Made by a program: the position numbers and the translations under genes. Source: Lachnospiraceae bacterium OM04-12BH (GTDB lineage: Bacteria; Bacillota; Clostridia; Lachnospirales; Lachnospiraceae). From it: a stretch of DNA of 64,000 bases. Below the pieces are notes generated by a model. It was not told the origin of the DNA, searched no databases, and was given only the letters and a program-made list of their open reading frames with translations. Of the stretch, positions 50,738 to 59,838 are shown in pieces. Position 1 is the stretch's first letter. The number at the start of each line of letters is the position of its first letter. Where the stretch lies: positions 127,016 to 191,015 of the forward strand of contig QULQ01000002.1 in NCBI GenBank assembly GCA_003490145.1, read 5' to 3'.

Positions 50738-51856
50738 GTGGCAGAAAAGAAGCGGCTTGCAAACATTGAATATCTGCGTGTGATCGCTATGGCGATGGTG
50801 GTTGTCCTGCATTTTATGACAAAATCGGGAAGTCTGCCGGAAGCAGGAAATGAGGCAGCGGGTTATCTGACCGGCCAGAATATACTGGCACTGCTCCTGG
50901 AATCACTGTGCATCGTAGCGGTGGATGTTTATGTGCTGATCAGCGGCTATCTTGGGGCAGATAGAGAGCCAAGGCCTCAGAAAGCAGCTGCCTTTCTGCT
51001 TCGGATCTGGTTTTACAGCCTGCTGATCCCGCTGGTGCTTACTGTTTTTTCGGTACCGACAAAGGCAGGCGAACAGGGAATTTATGGACTGGTACAGTAT
51101 TTTCTTCCCATTGAATCCGAGACTTACTGGTTTGCCACCTGTTATCTTTTTCTGCTTCTTCTGATGCCGCTCTGCAATCTGGCAGTGAAGCATATGGAAA
51201 AGAAGACCTTTGAGACGATCATGCTCTTCTTTTTTATCATCAGCAGTCTGATCAAGAGCATCTGTCCGGTACGGCTTCCGGCAGACCGTTTTGGCTATGA
51301 TGCCCTGTGGTTTGTGTTTGTGTATCTGCTTGGTGTTTACCTTCGGAAATATGGCACGGCTGCATGGGAGAAAAGAGGCGGTCTGCTTTACAGGGGAAGT
51401 GTACTGCTGATCTTTTTTATGGAGTTTGTGCTTCAGCTGTTTTCCGCCAGAACAGGGGCGCTTACCTATTATGCGTCTGTTCCGTTTCATTATAATTTTG
51501 TATTTTGTCTGACAGGCGCAGTGGGCCTGTTTTACGTGTTTTTAAGGAAACCTGTGGCAGAAGGGAAAAAAGCGGATGTGATCCGTTTCCTTGGCAGGTA
51601 CAGCTTTGGAGTATATCTTTTCCATGAACATCCGGATATCCGGGACAGATGGTATCCGCTGATCGACAGGGTGATGGATCCTTACGGGAAAAACAGTCTT
51701 ATCCTGTGGCTTTTAAAGCTTATTGTCAGTGTACTTCTGATCTATGGAATTGGTATTTTTTTGGATTTTGCGAGAGATAAGATTTTTATATTTGCAGGAA
51801 GCTGCATAAGAAATATAAGGAAAAGAAGGGAGCAGCCAGATGACAGACCGCAGTGA
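50738..51856 (+). CDS. Acyltransferase 3 family membrane protein
   Basis: 372-residue integral membrane protein with about ten helices. The family opening NIEYLRVIAMAMVVVLHFM contains the conserved His of the acyltransferase 3 fold. GVYLFHEHPDIRDRWY near residue 290 is another landmark. These enzymes O-acetylate or otherwise acylate extracytoplasmic glycans and teichoic acids. The start is GTG 50738 with AGGAAGGG upstream. The gene overlaps the next membrane protein by 17 bp and belongs to the surface glycan operon. Confidence 0.85.
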   Translation: MAEKKRLANIEYLRVIAMAMVVVLHFMTKSGSLPEAGNEAAGYLTGQNILALLLESLCIVAVDVYVLISGYLGADREPRPQKAAAFLLRIWFYSLLIPLVLTVFSVPTKAGEQGIYGLVQYFLPIESETYWFATCYLFLLLLMPLCNLAVKHMEKKTFETIMLFFFIISSLIKSICPVRLPADRFGYDALWFVFVYLLGVYLRKYGTAAWEKRGGLLYRGSVLLIFFMEFVLQLFSARTGALTYYASVPFHYNFVFCLTGAVGLFYVFLRKPVAEGKKADVIRFLGRYSFGVYLFHEHPDIRDRWYPLIDRVMDPYGKNSLILWLLKLIVSVLLIYGIGIFLDFARDKIFIFAGSCIRNIRKRREQPDDRPQ

Positions 51857-53585
51857 AAACATATACAGCCAGAGAAATAAAGCATTGGAAATTTTGTTTG
51901 CCGTGCTGCTTTTGCTCCTGCCTCTGCTTAAGATCAATCAGGGCGTGGATCTTACGGATACCCCGTACAGCCTTGGAAACTATCGTTTCTTTGAAGGAGC
52001 AGACGGTGTGTGGGTGCTCGCGACCTTCCTTTCCAACGTGACAGGCTATCTGTTTACCAGACTTCCCTTCGGGGGAACGATGATCGGCATGAAGCTTTAT
52101 TCTTCCCTGCTGATCAGCTTCATGGCACTGTTTTCCTTCCGTTTCTTCAAGACGAAGATGCCCATGTGGGTCGCATTCCTCGGGGAAGTGGCGGCGATCG
52201 GCTTCTGCTGGTGTCCCTCTGTGATCCTGTATAATTATATGACGTATCTTTTCTTTCTGATCTGCGGCGTACTGCTGTTCCGTGGACTTGCAGGCAACAG
52301 GCCGATATGCCTGTTCCTTTCGGGGATCAGTCTTGGACTTAATGTATCTGTTCGGGTGCCCAATATCCTGGAAGCGGCACTGATCCTCTGTGTCTGGTAT
52401 TACGGGGCGAGAAAGAAAAAGAGCTTTGAACAGATAGCAAAAGAAACCGGGCTCTGTATCGGCGGCTTTCTGGCTGCACAGGCGGTGATGTTCCTGATTA
52501 TCAGTCTGCTGTATGGATTTGGCGCTTATGGAGAAATGATCGGCGGACTGTTTGGCATGTCAGTGAGTGCATCAGATTATACGTTTTCCGAAATGCTGCT
52601 GTCGATCCTGTCAGCCTATGGAAGAGGCATCCGCTGGATGGTTTACCCGGCACTCTGTATTTTGCCCGGGATCCCGTTCCTGATCCTGTGGAAGGATAAA
52701 GGACAGACACTCCGGAAGATCATTTACTGCGCCTGTATCGTGTTCCTGTTCTTTGTGCTGTATAAATGGGGGATGTTCAATTTCTGGTATTACCAGAAGG
52801 AATCTGGACTGCAGTGGGGTGTTGTGTTCCTGCTGATCTCCCTTGGGGTGGCGGTCTGGATGCTGTTTACCCGTATGATCGATGATGAATGGATGCTGAT
52901 CGGCAGCATTGCACTTATGGTAATCCTGATCACACCGCTTGGAAGCAATAATTATGTATGGCCAGCGTTAAATAATCTTTTCTTTGTGGCTCCGGTAACC
53001 TTCTGGATGGTTTACCGATTTGTAAGATGGGGAAGATCGGCTGTGGACAGCACGGGACGGGTTCCCTTTTTCCCGGCAAAGGCGATGCTGGCAGCTCTTG
53101 TACTGATGTTCTTTGTACAGAGCATCGGTCTGCTTTTCGGATATGTGTTCCTGGATGGAGAAGATGGTACCAGAAGGACGGCGAAGGTAGAGAACAGCCC
53201 GGTTCTTGCAGGTATGTATACCAGTCAGGCAAACGCAGAGAGCCTTGAAAGCTTATTTGCTTATCTGCAGTCCCATGAAGAGCTGGATGGAAAGGAGCTG
53301 ATCCTTTATGGGAATATTCCCGGGCTTTCCTATTATCTGGACAGACCCTGTGCCATCCGGACAAGCTGGCCGGATCTTGACACCAGCAGCTATGAGGATC
53401 TGAAGTCAGATCTGAATGCACTCAGCACGAAGATCGCTCTTACCGATATAGACAAGCCAACACCGCTGGTCATATTGGCTGCAGATGCACAGGAGGGAGA
53501 TAAGCTTTCTGCTATCCGGGATTTTATGAAAGAATACAGCTATCAGCTTGCGTTTCAGAATGAACGCTTTCTGGTTTATTGGTAA
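51840..53585 (+). CDS. Polytopic membrane protein, GT-C glycosyltransferase-like
   Basis: 581-residue protein with 10-12 hydrophobic helices and a soluble C-terminal domain from about residue 460. After the first helix comes an acidic loop DLTDTPYSLGNYRFFEG, a position where GT-C enzymes carry their catalytic acid. The C-terminal domain has LILYGNIPGLSYYLDRPCAIRTSWPDL, which resembles the extracellular tail of dolichyl-phosphate-mannose-type transferases. I do not recognise a named family. It likely transfers a sugar from a polyprenyl-phosphate donor supplied by the GT2 enzyme at 57111. Confidence 0.6.
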   Translation: MTDRSENIYSQRNKALEILFAVLLLLLPLLKINQGVDLTDTPYSLGNYRFFEGADGVWVLATFLSNVTGYLFTRLPFGGTMIGMKLYSSLLISFMALFSFRFFKTKMPMWVAFLGEVAAIGFCWCPSVILYNYMTYLFFLICGVLLFRGLAGNRPICLFLSGISLGLNVSVRVPNILEAALILCVWYYGARKKKSFEQIAKETGLCIGGFLAAQAVMFLIISLLYGFGAYGEMIGGLFGMSVSASDYTFSEMLLSILSAYGRGIRWMVYPALCILPGIPFLILWKDKGQTLRKIIYCACIVFLFFVLYKWGMFNFWYYQKESGLQWGVVFLLISLGVAVWMLFTRMIDDEWMLIGSIALMVILITPLGSNNYVWPALNNLFFVAPVTFWMVYRFVRWGRSAVDSTGRVPFFPAKAMLAALVLMFFVQSIGLLFGYVFLDGEDGTRRTAKVENSPVLAGMYTSQANAESLESLFAYLQSHEELDGKELILYGNIPGLSYYLDRPCAIRTSWPDLDTSSYEDLKSDLNALSTKIALTDIDKPTPLVILAADAQEGDKLSAIRDFMKEYSYQLAFQNERFLVYW

Positions 53586-53618
53586 AAAGATGACATACAG
53601 CAAACGAGGAGGAGAAGT

Positions 53619-54749
53619 ATGATCCGGTTTAATGTGCCGCCCTATACAGGGAAGGAAATAGAAAATGTAAAAAAAGCAGTGGAAAGCATGCACATCTGCG
53701 GAGACGGCGAGTTTACCAAAAAGTGTAATACCTTTCTGGAGGAGACGACAGGCACGAAAAAGTGTCTCCTGACCACCTCCTGCACCCATGCACTGGAGAT
53801 GGCAGCCCTGCTCTGTGACATTAAGGAAGGGGACGAGGTGATCATGCCGTCCTATACCTTTGTGTCTACTGCAGATGCCTTTGTTCTCCGTGGAGCGAAG
53901 ATCGTATTTGTGGATATCCGTCCGGATACCATGAATATTGATGAAACACTGATCGAGGATGCGGTCACCGAAAAGACGAAGGTCATTGCCCCGGTACATT
54001 ATGCCGGAGTCGGCTGTGAGATGGATACCATTATGGACATCGCAGACAGACATCATCTGATGGTAGTGGAGGATGATGCACAGGGGATCATGAGTACCTA
54101 TAAGGGAAAGCCCCTCGGAACCTTTGGTGAGTTTGGGGCACTGAGCTTCCATGAGACCAAGAATTACAGCATGGGAGAGGGTGGAGCCCTTCTGATCCGT
54201 GATGAAGCATACATTGAAAAGGCGGAGATCCTGCGGGAAAAGGGAACAGACAGAAGCAAGTTTTTCCGCGGCCAGGTAGATAAATACAGATGGCAGAGCT
54301 TTGGCTCATCCTATCTGCCAAGCGATATGAACGCCGCTTATCTTTATACCCAGTTTGAAATGGCACAGGAGATCAATCAGGTGCGTCTTGACAGGTGGAA
54401 CCAGTATTACCGTCTGCTGACTCCCCTTGCAGAGGCCGGAAGGATCGAGCTGCCCTTTGTACCGGAGCACTGTGTCCACAATGGCCACATGTTTTATATT
54501 AAGACAAAGGATATGGAAGAAAGGTCAGCCCTTATTGACTTTATGAAGAAAAATGATGTGCTTACTGTATTCCATTATATTCCGCTTCATTCCGCACCGG
54601 CCGGACAGAAATTCGGACGGTTCCATGGAGAGGACAGATATACGACAAAAGAGAGCGAAAGACTGCTCAGACTTCCCATGTTCTATCAGCTGAAGGAAGC
54701 AGAGGTAGATTATATCGCGGGAAAAGTAAAAGAATTCTATGGCATGTAA
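53619..54749 (+). CDS. wecE: dTDP-4-amino-4,6-dideoxygalactose transaminase (WecE/RffA type)
   Basis: 376-residue DegT/DnrJ/EryC1 aminotransferase. It is close to E. coli RffA over long stretches: GDEVIMPSYTFVSTADAFVLRGAKIVFVD, PVHYAGVGCEMDTIM, KGTDRSKFFRGQVDKY and FHGEDRYTTKESERLLRLP (each recognised in parts). The PLP lysine is in SFHETKNYSMGEGG (near 184). The reaction converts dTDP-4-keto-6-deoxyglucose to dTDP-Fuc4N with glutamate. AGGAGGAG precedes ATG 53619. The GNAT enzyme at 56565 could acetylate the product. Its high similarity to a proteobacterial enterobacterial-common-antigen enzyme is unusual among its neighbours. Confidence 0.9.
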   Translation: MIRFNVPPYTGKEIENVKKAVESMHICGDGEFTKKCNTFLEETTGTKKCLLTTSCTHALEMAALLCDIKEGDEVIMPSYTFVSTADAFVLRGAKIVFVDIRPDTMNIDETLIEDAVTEKTKVIAPVHYAGVGCEMDTIMDIADRHHLMVVEDDAQGIMSTYKGKPLGTFGEFGALSFHETKNYSMGEGGALLIRDEAYIEKAEILREKGTDRSKFFRGQVDKYRWQSFGSSYLPSDMNAAYLYTQFEMAQEINQVRLDRWNQYYRLLTPLAEAGRIELPFVPEHCVHNGHMFYIKTKDMEERSALIDFMKKNDVLTVFHYIPLHSAPAGQKFGRFHGEDRYTTKESERLLRLPMFYQLKEAEVDYIAGKVKEFYGM

Positions 54750-56568
54750 AAGCTTTTTGAAAAAGAAGGAAAACTGTATACTGACACTGCTCTTTCTGGG
54801 GATCCTGCTGCTTGTAAGTGCCATCCGTTATGATTATTATTTTGACCTGAATGATGATGTGCTGATGAAGGACATTCTGGCAGGTGTTTATACAGGAGAT
54901 CCTGAGGGACATAATATCCAGATGCTCTGGCTGATCAGCGCATTGATCAGTGTGTTTTACCGTGTGGTACGGGTACTCCCCTGGTATGGGATGTTTCTAT
55001 GCTTCTGTCATTTCCTGAGTATTGGACTGATCGTGCACAGAAGCCTTCTCCTGATAGAGCAGCTGGAAGTCTTTGGAAAAAAGATCCGGCTTTTGAAAGA
55101 ATTTCTGTTTCTGACAGAGCTTTTCTTTGCCCTTTCGTTCCTGATGCCGCATCTGGTATGTGCCCAGTACACCGTTACCTGCAGTATGCTGGCATCAGCA
55201 GCAGCCTTTCTGTTCCTGACAACAGATATCACCATGCCGGCAGGAGCCTTTATCAGGAGGAACATCGGAACAGTACTGCTTGTATTCCTGGCCTATCTGA
55301 TCCGGTCAGAGATGCTTCTGCTTCTCTTGCCGCTGATCTGTGCAGCAGGAGTGATCAAGTGGTCCATGGAGAAGAAAATCTTCACCGGGGAGCATATGAT
55401 CAAATATCTGTCTGTGATCGGACTGATCCTGCTTTCTGTCGGGATCGGACAGGGCACCCATAAAATTGCCTATGGCAGCAGTGAATGGCAGAAGTTTAAT
55501 GAGTTTTTTGATAACAGGACAGAGCTTTATGATTTCCAGATCCTGCCGGAATATGAGGCAAATAAGGAATTTTATGAGTCCATAGGACTGACGGAAATGG
55601 AACGGGAGCTGCTTGCCAATTATAATTTCGGACTGGATGAGGAAATTGACGAAGACCTTGTCCTGAAGGTGGCAGATTATGCAGCATCCATACGGCAGGC
55701 GGAGCGCCCCTTCCTGCAGAACCTTATGGACAGCCTGAAAAGTGATTACCGCAGAATGCGTTATGGACCATCTCATAATGAAAGTGACTATCCCTGGAAT
55801 TATATGGTGATACTCGCCTATGTGGCAGTGCTTGTACTGTCTCTGATGGACGGGGAGAAAAAGATGCCGGCACGGATCAGCTCTGCAGCCCTCCGGCTCG
55901 GATTTCTCTTTGCTGTGCGGATGACCCTCTGGCTCTGGCTGATCATGCGTGACCGTGTACCGGTGCGGATCAGTCATTCCATGTACTTTATGGAGCTGTG
56001 CATTCTGTCTGCCCTTGGACTGATCCTGTGGATAAGGATGGCTGCAGATGACAGAAGCCGGAAAACGGGCAGTGTGACAGGCATGATCTGTCTGGCAGCA
56101 GTGCTTCTTTACAGCGTGATGGCACTTCCTTTTACCATAAGGAGCCTGGATCTTGATACACAGGCCAAGGCAGAGAGAAATCTCCCTTATCAGGAGTTAT
56201 ATCAGTATTTGCGGCAGCAATCAGATGATTTTTATTTTATAGATGTATATTCCTCTGTGGGATATACGGAAAAAATGTTTGTGGATGTAGATAATTCCCT
56301 TGCCAACTATGATATTATGGGTGGCTGGGCCTGCAAGAGCCCGCTTCAGAGAAAGAAGCTGGCGGCCTTTGGGATCAGCAATATGGAAGAGGCGCTGCTG
56401 ACACAGGACAATGTATATTATGTGCAGGAAAAGGGCGCCGATACTAAGTGGCTGATCCGGTATTACAGGGATCATGGAAGGGAAATTACGCTGATACGGG
56501 AAAAGGCTCTTGCGGGCTTTGAGATCTACAGCCTGCAGGAAACGGCAGAAGGAAAGGCAGTATCATGA
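54739..56568 (+). CDS. Polytopic membrane protein, GT-C glycosyltransferase-like
   Basis: 609-residue protein with a first helix near 12-28 followed at once by YYFDLNDDVLMKDILAGVY. The acidic DLNDD in the first extracellular loop is a typical GT-C catalytic position. About ten helices precede a soluble tail from about residue 470. The start overlaps the end of wecE by 11 bp and has only a weak ribosome binding site, so translation is coupled. No family name can be assigned with confidence; a glycosyltransferase using a lipid-linked sugar is the likely role. Confidence 0.6.
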   Translation: MACKSFLKKKENCILTLLFLGILLLVSAIRYDYYFDLNDDVLMKDILAGVYTGDPEGHNIQMLWLISALISVFYRVVRVLPWYGMFLCFCHFLSIGLIVHRSLLLIEQLEVFGKKIRLLKEFLFLTELFFALSFLMPHLVCAQYTVTCSMLASAAAFLFLTTDITMPAGAFIRRNIGTVLLVFLAYLIRSEMLLLLLPLICAAGVIKWSMEKKIFTGEHMIKYLSVIGLILLSVGIGQGTHKIAYGSSEWQKFNEFFDNRTELYDFQILPEYEANKEFYESIGLTEMERELLANYNFGLDEEIDEDLVLKVADYAASIRQAERPFLQNLMDSLKSDYRRMRYGPSHNESDYPWNYMVILAYVAVLVLSLMDGEKKMPARISSAALRLGFLFAVRMTLWLWLIMRDRVPVRISHSMYFMELCILSALGLILWIRMAADDRSRKTGSVTGMICLAAVLLYSVMALPFTIRSLDLDTQAKAERNLPYQELYQYLRQQSDDFYFIDVYSSVGYTEKMFVDVDNSLANYDIMGGWACKSPLQRKKLAAFGISNMEEALLTQDNVYYVQEKGADTKWLIRYYRDHGREITLIREKALAGFEIYSLQETAEGKAVS

Positions 56569-57095
56569 CAGCGTGGATCAGAGGAAAAAAGGTCCTGCTT
56601 CGTCCGATGACAGAGAAAGATACAGAAAATATCGTCAGATGGCGGAATGAAGCATTTGTAAAGGAAAATTTCATTTATCAGAAGCCTTTTACAGCAGAGG
56701 GGCATAAGCACTGGGCAGAGACTATGGTAAACACCGGCAGGGTCGTGCAGTTTATCATCTGTACCCAGGAAGAAAGGCCGGTTGGCAGTGTATATCTCCG
56801 GGATATTGACAGAACCCATAATAAGGCAGAGTATGGCATTTTTATCGGAGAAGAGGAAGCACTGTCGAAGGGATATGGTTCAGAGGCAGCGGAGCTGATG
56901 ATCCGCTACGCATTCGAGGAGCTTCATCTTCACAAGCTGTATCTGCGGGTGCTGGCAGGGAATGAACGGGCTAAGAAAAGCTATGAGCATGCCGGCTTTG
57001 TACAGGAAGGATATTTCAGGGATGATGTCCTTCTTCCGGGAGGATATCAGGATGTGATCTTTATGGGCATCCTGAATGAGATAAAATCTGAATGA
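56565..57095 (+). CDS. GNAT N-acetyltransferase (RimJ/RimL type)
   Basis: 176-residue acetyltransferase. The acetyl-CoA loop is SKGYGSEAAELMIRYAF (near 100-116), with the RimJ/RimL-type LRPMTEKDTENIVRWRNE opening and the terminal AKKSYEHAGFVQEGYFRDDV. It overlaps the upstream gene as ATGA. In this operon it could acetylate the 4-amino group made by the WecE enzyme (giving Fuc4NAc), or serve the PseH step that is otherwise absent from the window. Both are plausible and the sequence does not decide. Confidence 0.8.
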   Translation: MTAWIRGKKVLLRPMTEKDTENIVRWRNEAFVKENFIYQKPFTAEGHKHWAETMVNTGRVVQFIICTQEERPVGSVYLRDIDRTHNKAEYGIFIGEEEALSKGYGSEAAELMIRYAFEELHLHKLYLRVLAGNERAKKSYEHAGFVQEGYFRDDVLLPGGYQDVIFMGILNEIKSE

Positions 57096-57110
57096 AGAAA
57101 GGCATAGGGC

Positions 57111-58088
57111 ATGAAAAAAATCAGTTTTGTGATTCCCTGCTACCGTTCGTCGAAAACGCTGCCGGGAGTTGTGGCAGAGATCGAGGAGACGATGCAGAAG
57201 CTTCCGGATTACAGACATGAGATCGTACTGATCAATGACTGTTCACCGGACGATACCTTTGAAACGATCAGACAGCTATGCAGGGAGAATAAGAGAATTA
57301 CCGGGATCAGCCTGGCAAAGAATTTTGGGCAGCATGCGGCGCTGATGGCAGGCTTCCACCATGTCAGCGGGGATATCGTGATCTGTCTGGATGATGATGG
57401 ACAGACACCGGCCTGTGAGGCAGACAGGCTGATCCGTGCGATCGAGGATGGTGCAGATGTAGCCTATGCCAGATACGCACACAAGCATCACTCCGGATTC
57501 CGGAATTTTGGCAGCAGGGTTAATGAGCTTATGACGAGAGTCATGCTTGGAAAGCCGAAGGATCTGTATGTATCCAGCTACTTCGCAGCAAGGAGGTTTG
57601 TTGTGGAGGAAATGCTGCATTATGAAAATTCCTATCCGTATGTGATCGGACTTGTGCTCCGCACAACAAAAAATATCGTAAATGTGGATGTGAACCACAG
57701 AGACAGACAGGCAGGAGAATCCGGTTATACGATGAAAAAGCTGATGGCACTCTGGTTTAACGGCTTTACGGCATTTAGTGTAAAGCCTCTCAGGATCGCC
57801 ACGGCAGCCGGAGTAGTCTGTGCAGTCTGCGGATTCCTGTATGGTATCTACACGATCATCAAGAAGATATTTATTCAGCCCCCGGGACTGGTGACCGGCT
57901 TCAGTGCACTGATGTCGGTGATCGTATTTATGGGCGGTATGCTCATGCTGATGCTCGGGCTTGTTGGCGAATATATGGGACGGGTCTATATTTCCATGAA
58001 CAGCTCCCCACAGTTTGTGATCCGTGAGGTCGTAGGAAAAGAAGCCTGGGAACAGGCGGATCTAACAAAGGAAGACACAGAGGAATGA
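57111..58088 (+). CDS. Polyprenyl-phosphate glycosyltransferase (GT2, GtrB/CsbB type)
   Basis: 325-residue GT2 enzyme. The GT-A domain (1-225) has VIPCYRSSKTLPGVV, the nucleotide-binding NDCSPDDTFE, and the metal-binding CLDDDGQTP. Two C-terminal membrane helices (about 230-255 and 265-290) anchor it, as in GtrB/CsbB and ArnC. It would load a sugar onto undecaprenyl phosphate on the inner face of the membrane. After flipping, the GT-C-like proteins of the operon could use it outside. A GtrA-type flippase is not visible in the window. It ends as ATGA with the next gene. Confidence 0.88.
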   Translation: MKKISFVIPCYRSSKTLPGVVAEIEETMQKLPDYRHEIVLINDCSPDDTFETIRQLCRENKRITGISLAKNFGQHAALMAGFHHVSGDIVICLDDDGQTPACEADRLIRAIEDGADVAYARYAHKHHSGFRNFGSRVNELMTRVMLGKPKDLYVSSYFAARRFVVEEMLHYENSYPYVIGLVLRTTKNIVNVDVNHRDRQAGESGYTMKKLMALWFNGFTAFSVKPLRIATAAGVVCAVCGFLYGIYTIIKKIFIQPPGLVTGFSALMSVIVFMGGMLMLMLGLVGEYMGRVYISMNSSPQFVIREVVGKEAWEQADLTKEDTEE

Positions 58089-59734
58089 ATGTGGATCTGA
58101 AAAAGAAAATAATCCCAGCTATACCGGGATTTGTGTATGCGGTCTGTCTTGTCTTTGGACACAGCCTTGAAAAAGAAGGCAGCATAGCCTACAGGGATGG
58201 CAGGCTATGGCTTACGATCCTGATCCTTGGTATTCTGCTTTCGGCGGCTCTGACAGTAATTATGAACCAGCTTCAGAAGAGATTGCTGCCAAAAGGTCTA
58301 GAGCATGAGACAGGACAGCAGATCAGACAGGTTCCGGCAGGCCGCATGACATTTTTATATGCAGGCATAATTTTCCTCTGCTATCTGATCGTATTCCTTG
58401 GTGTATACCCGGGATTTTTCGTATATGATGCACAGGATGAACTGATGCAGGTCATTACCCGGAGCTTCTCCACCCATCATCCGCTGTTTCACGTACTTCT
58501 GATGGGAGGTACAGTACAGCTCATCCATAAGCTGACAGGCTCATATAATGCAGGAATTGCCTGCTACACACTGTTGCAGATGGCAGCGCTGTCCCTGATC
58601 TTCGGATACGGGATCCGGAAGCTTAAGGAAGAAGGCATGGGAAGAAGGGGAGGTATTCTCTTACTGGCTTATTTTGGAGGATTTCCTACGATCGTCATGT
58701 TTTCCCTCTGCTCGGCCAAGGATGGATTATTTACCGGCATGGTGCTTTTGATGGTATTGATGCTGTGTGCATTCTTCCGGGATCCGGCAGGCTTTTTTCA
58801 GAAGAAGGGGCACTGCGCATGCCTGTTTCTTTCCAGCTGCCTGATGATGCTCCTTAGGAACAACGGCTTTTATGCCTTTTTTGTATTCGTGGTGTTCCTG
58901 GCTCTGCTTTTTCTCAAGGCAGAATGGAAGCCCTACAGAAAGAAAATGCTGCTGTTATGTGCAGGCGCCATGCTTGCATTCCTTGTGGTCAACAAAGGCT
59001 TTGCCTTTGTACTGCATGCTGATGACAGTGAAAATCAGGAGATCCTGACAGTTCCGATCCAGCAGCTTGCCAGAGTGTACAGTATGGAAGGTGACACCCT
59101 GACAGAGCAGCAGAAGGAGACGCTGTTTGAGATCCTGCCGGAGGAGGCATTGAAGCGCTACAATCCAAAGGTTTCTGATCCGGTCAAGGTGGACTTTGAT
59201 AATGAAGCTTATGAAGCTGATAAGGGAAAGTACAGAAGGCTCTGGTCTGATCTTTTCAGGGAGCATCCCTTCGGGTATTTCAATGCCTGGTTTATGACCT
59301 CCTATGGATTCTGGTATCCCGGGGCAGTCATTGATGTGTATAAAGGAAATACCGTGTTTACGTTTACTTATGAAGGAAGCTCCTATTTTGGCTATGAGGT
59401 AGAGGAGCCGGGAGAGAGAAAGAGCCTGATCCCGCTGGTCGACAGGGCTTACCGTTTCCTTTCCCTTGATGAAAGGGCACAGGAGATTCCGCTTTTATCG
59501 CTGGTTCTGTCACCGGGAGCAATGTTTTTTCTGTGGACCTTTGTCCTTTGCTTTTTCTGGTATACAGGACAGGACAGGAAGCTGTGGCCATTCCTGTTTC
59601 CGGGACTGCTTTTCCTGACTGTACTGCTTGGTCCGACCTACCTTGTCAGGTATGTGGTCTTTCTGTGGGTGCTTCTGCCGGTGCTTTTGTGGGAGCTGTG
59701 CAGAAAATCAGAAAGAAAAGCAGCAGAAAAATGA
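58085..59734 (+). CDS. Large polytopic membrane protein of unknown function (DUF6020-like)
   Basis: 549-residue protein with about 11 helices. After the third helix the sequence YPGFFVYDAQDELMQVITRSFSTHHPLFHVLL is distinctive and resembles a family of uncharacterised Firmicute membrane proteins that I associate tentatively with DUF6020. Acidic residues in that external loop again recall GT-C glycosyltransferases. The soluble loop at about 310-400 carries charged repeats. It is translationally coupled to the GT2 gene (ATGA), so it is a good candidate for the enzyme using that GT2's lipid-linked sugar. Confidence 0.6.
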   Translation: MNVDLKKKIIPAIPGFVYAVCLVFGHSLEKEGSIAYRDGRLWLTILILGILLSAALTVIMNQLQKRLLPKGLEHETGQQIRQVPAGRMTFLYAGIIFLCYLIVFLGVYPGFFVYDAQDELMQVITRSFSTHHPLFHVLLMGGTVQLIHKLTGSYNAGIACYTLLQMAALSLIFGYGIRKLKEEGMGRRGGILLLAYFGGFPTIVMFSLCSAKDGLFTGMVLLMVLMLCAFFRDPAGFFQKKGHCACLFLSSCLMMLLRNNGFYAFFVFVVFLALLFLKAEWKPYRKKMLLLCAGAMLAFLVVNKGFAFVLHADDSENQEILTVPIQQLARVYSMEGDTLTEQQKETLFEILPEEALKRYNPKVSDPVKVDFDNEAYEADKGKYRRLWSDLFREHPFGYFNAWFMTSYGFWYPGAVIDVYKGNTVFTFTYEGSSYFGYEVEEPGERKSLIPLVDRAYRFLSLDERAQEIPLLSLVLSPGAMFFLWTFVLCFFWYTGQDRKLWPFLFPGLLFLTVLLGPTYLVRYVVFLWVLLPVLLWELCRKSERKAAEK

Positions 59735-59745
59735 GAAAAGGACGA

Positions 59746-59762
59746 TGCCGGAATTTCCGGCA
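59746..59762 (+). terminator. Short hairpin after the 549-residue membrane protein gene
   Basis: GCCGG and CCGGC around AATTT, inside the 17-base TGCCGGAATTTCCGGCA, followed by a weak T stretch. It may partly end transcription before the internal promoter at 59766. Confidence 0.4.
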
Positions 59763-59765
59763 GGT

Positions 59766-59794
59766 TTGATAAATAGGGGTATCTGTGTTATACT
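59766..59794 (+). promoter_or_regulatory. Internal promoter before the ligase-like gene
   Basis: TTGATA (59766-59771) and TATACT (59789-59794) with a 17-bp spacer. A small GCAGCC/GGCTGC hairpin (59810-59824) lies in the leader before GAGG and ATG 59839. Confidence 0.65.
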
Positions 59795-59838
59795 ACCCAT
59801 GATTTTAAGGCAGCCTCCGGCTGCAGATAAGAGGACAG

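Noticed and set aside
53406..54152. 248-residue minus-strand frame
   Set aside because: Spans two real genes in antisense and has no coding character.
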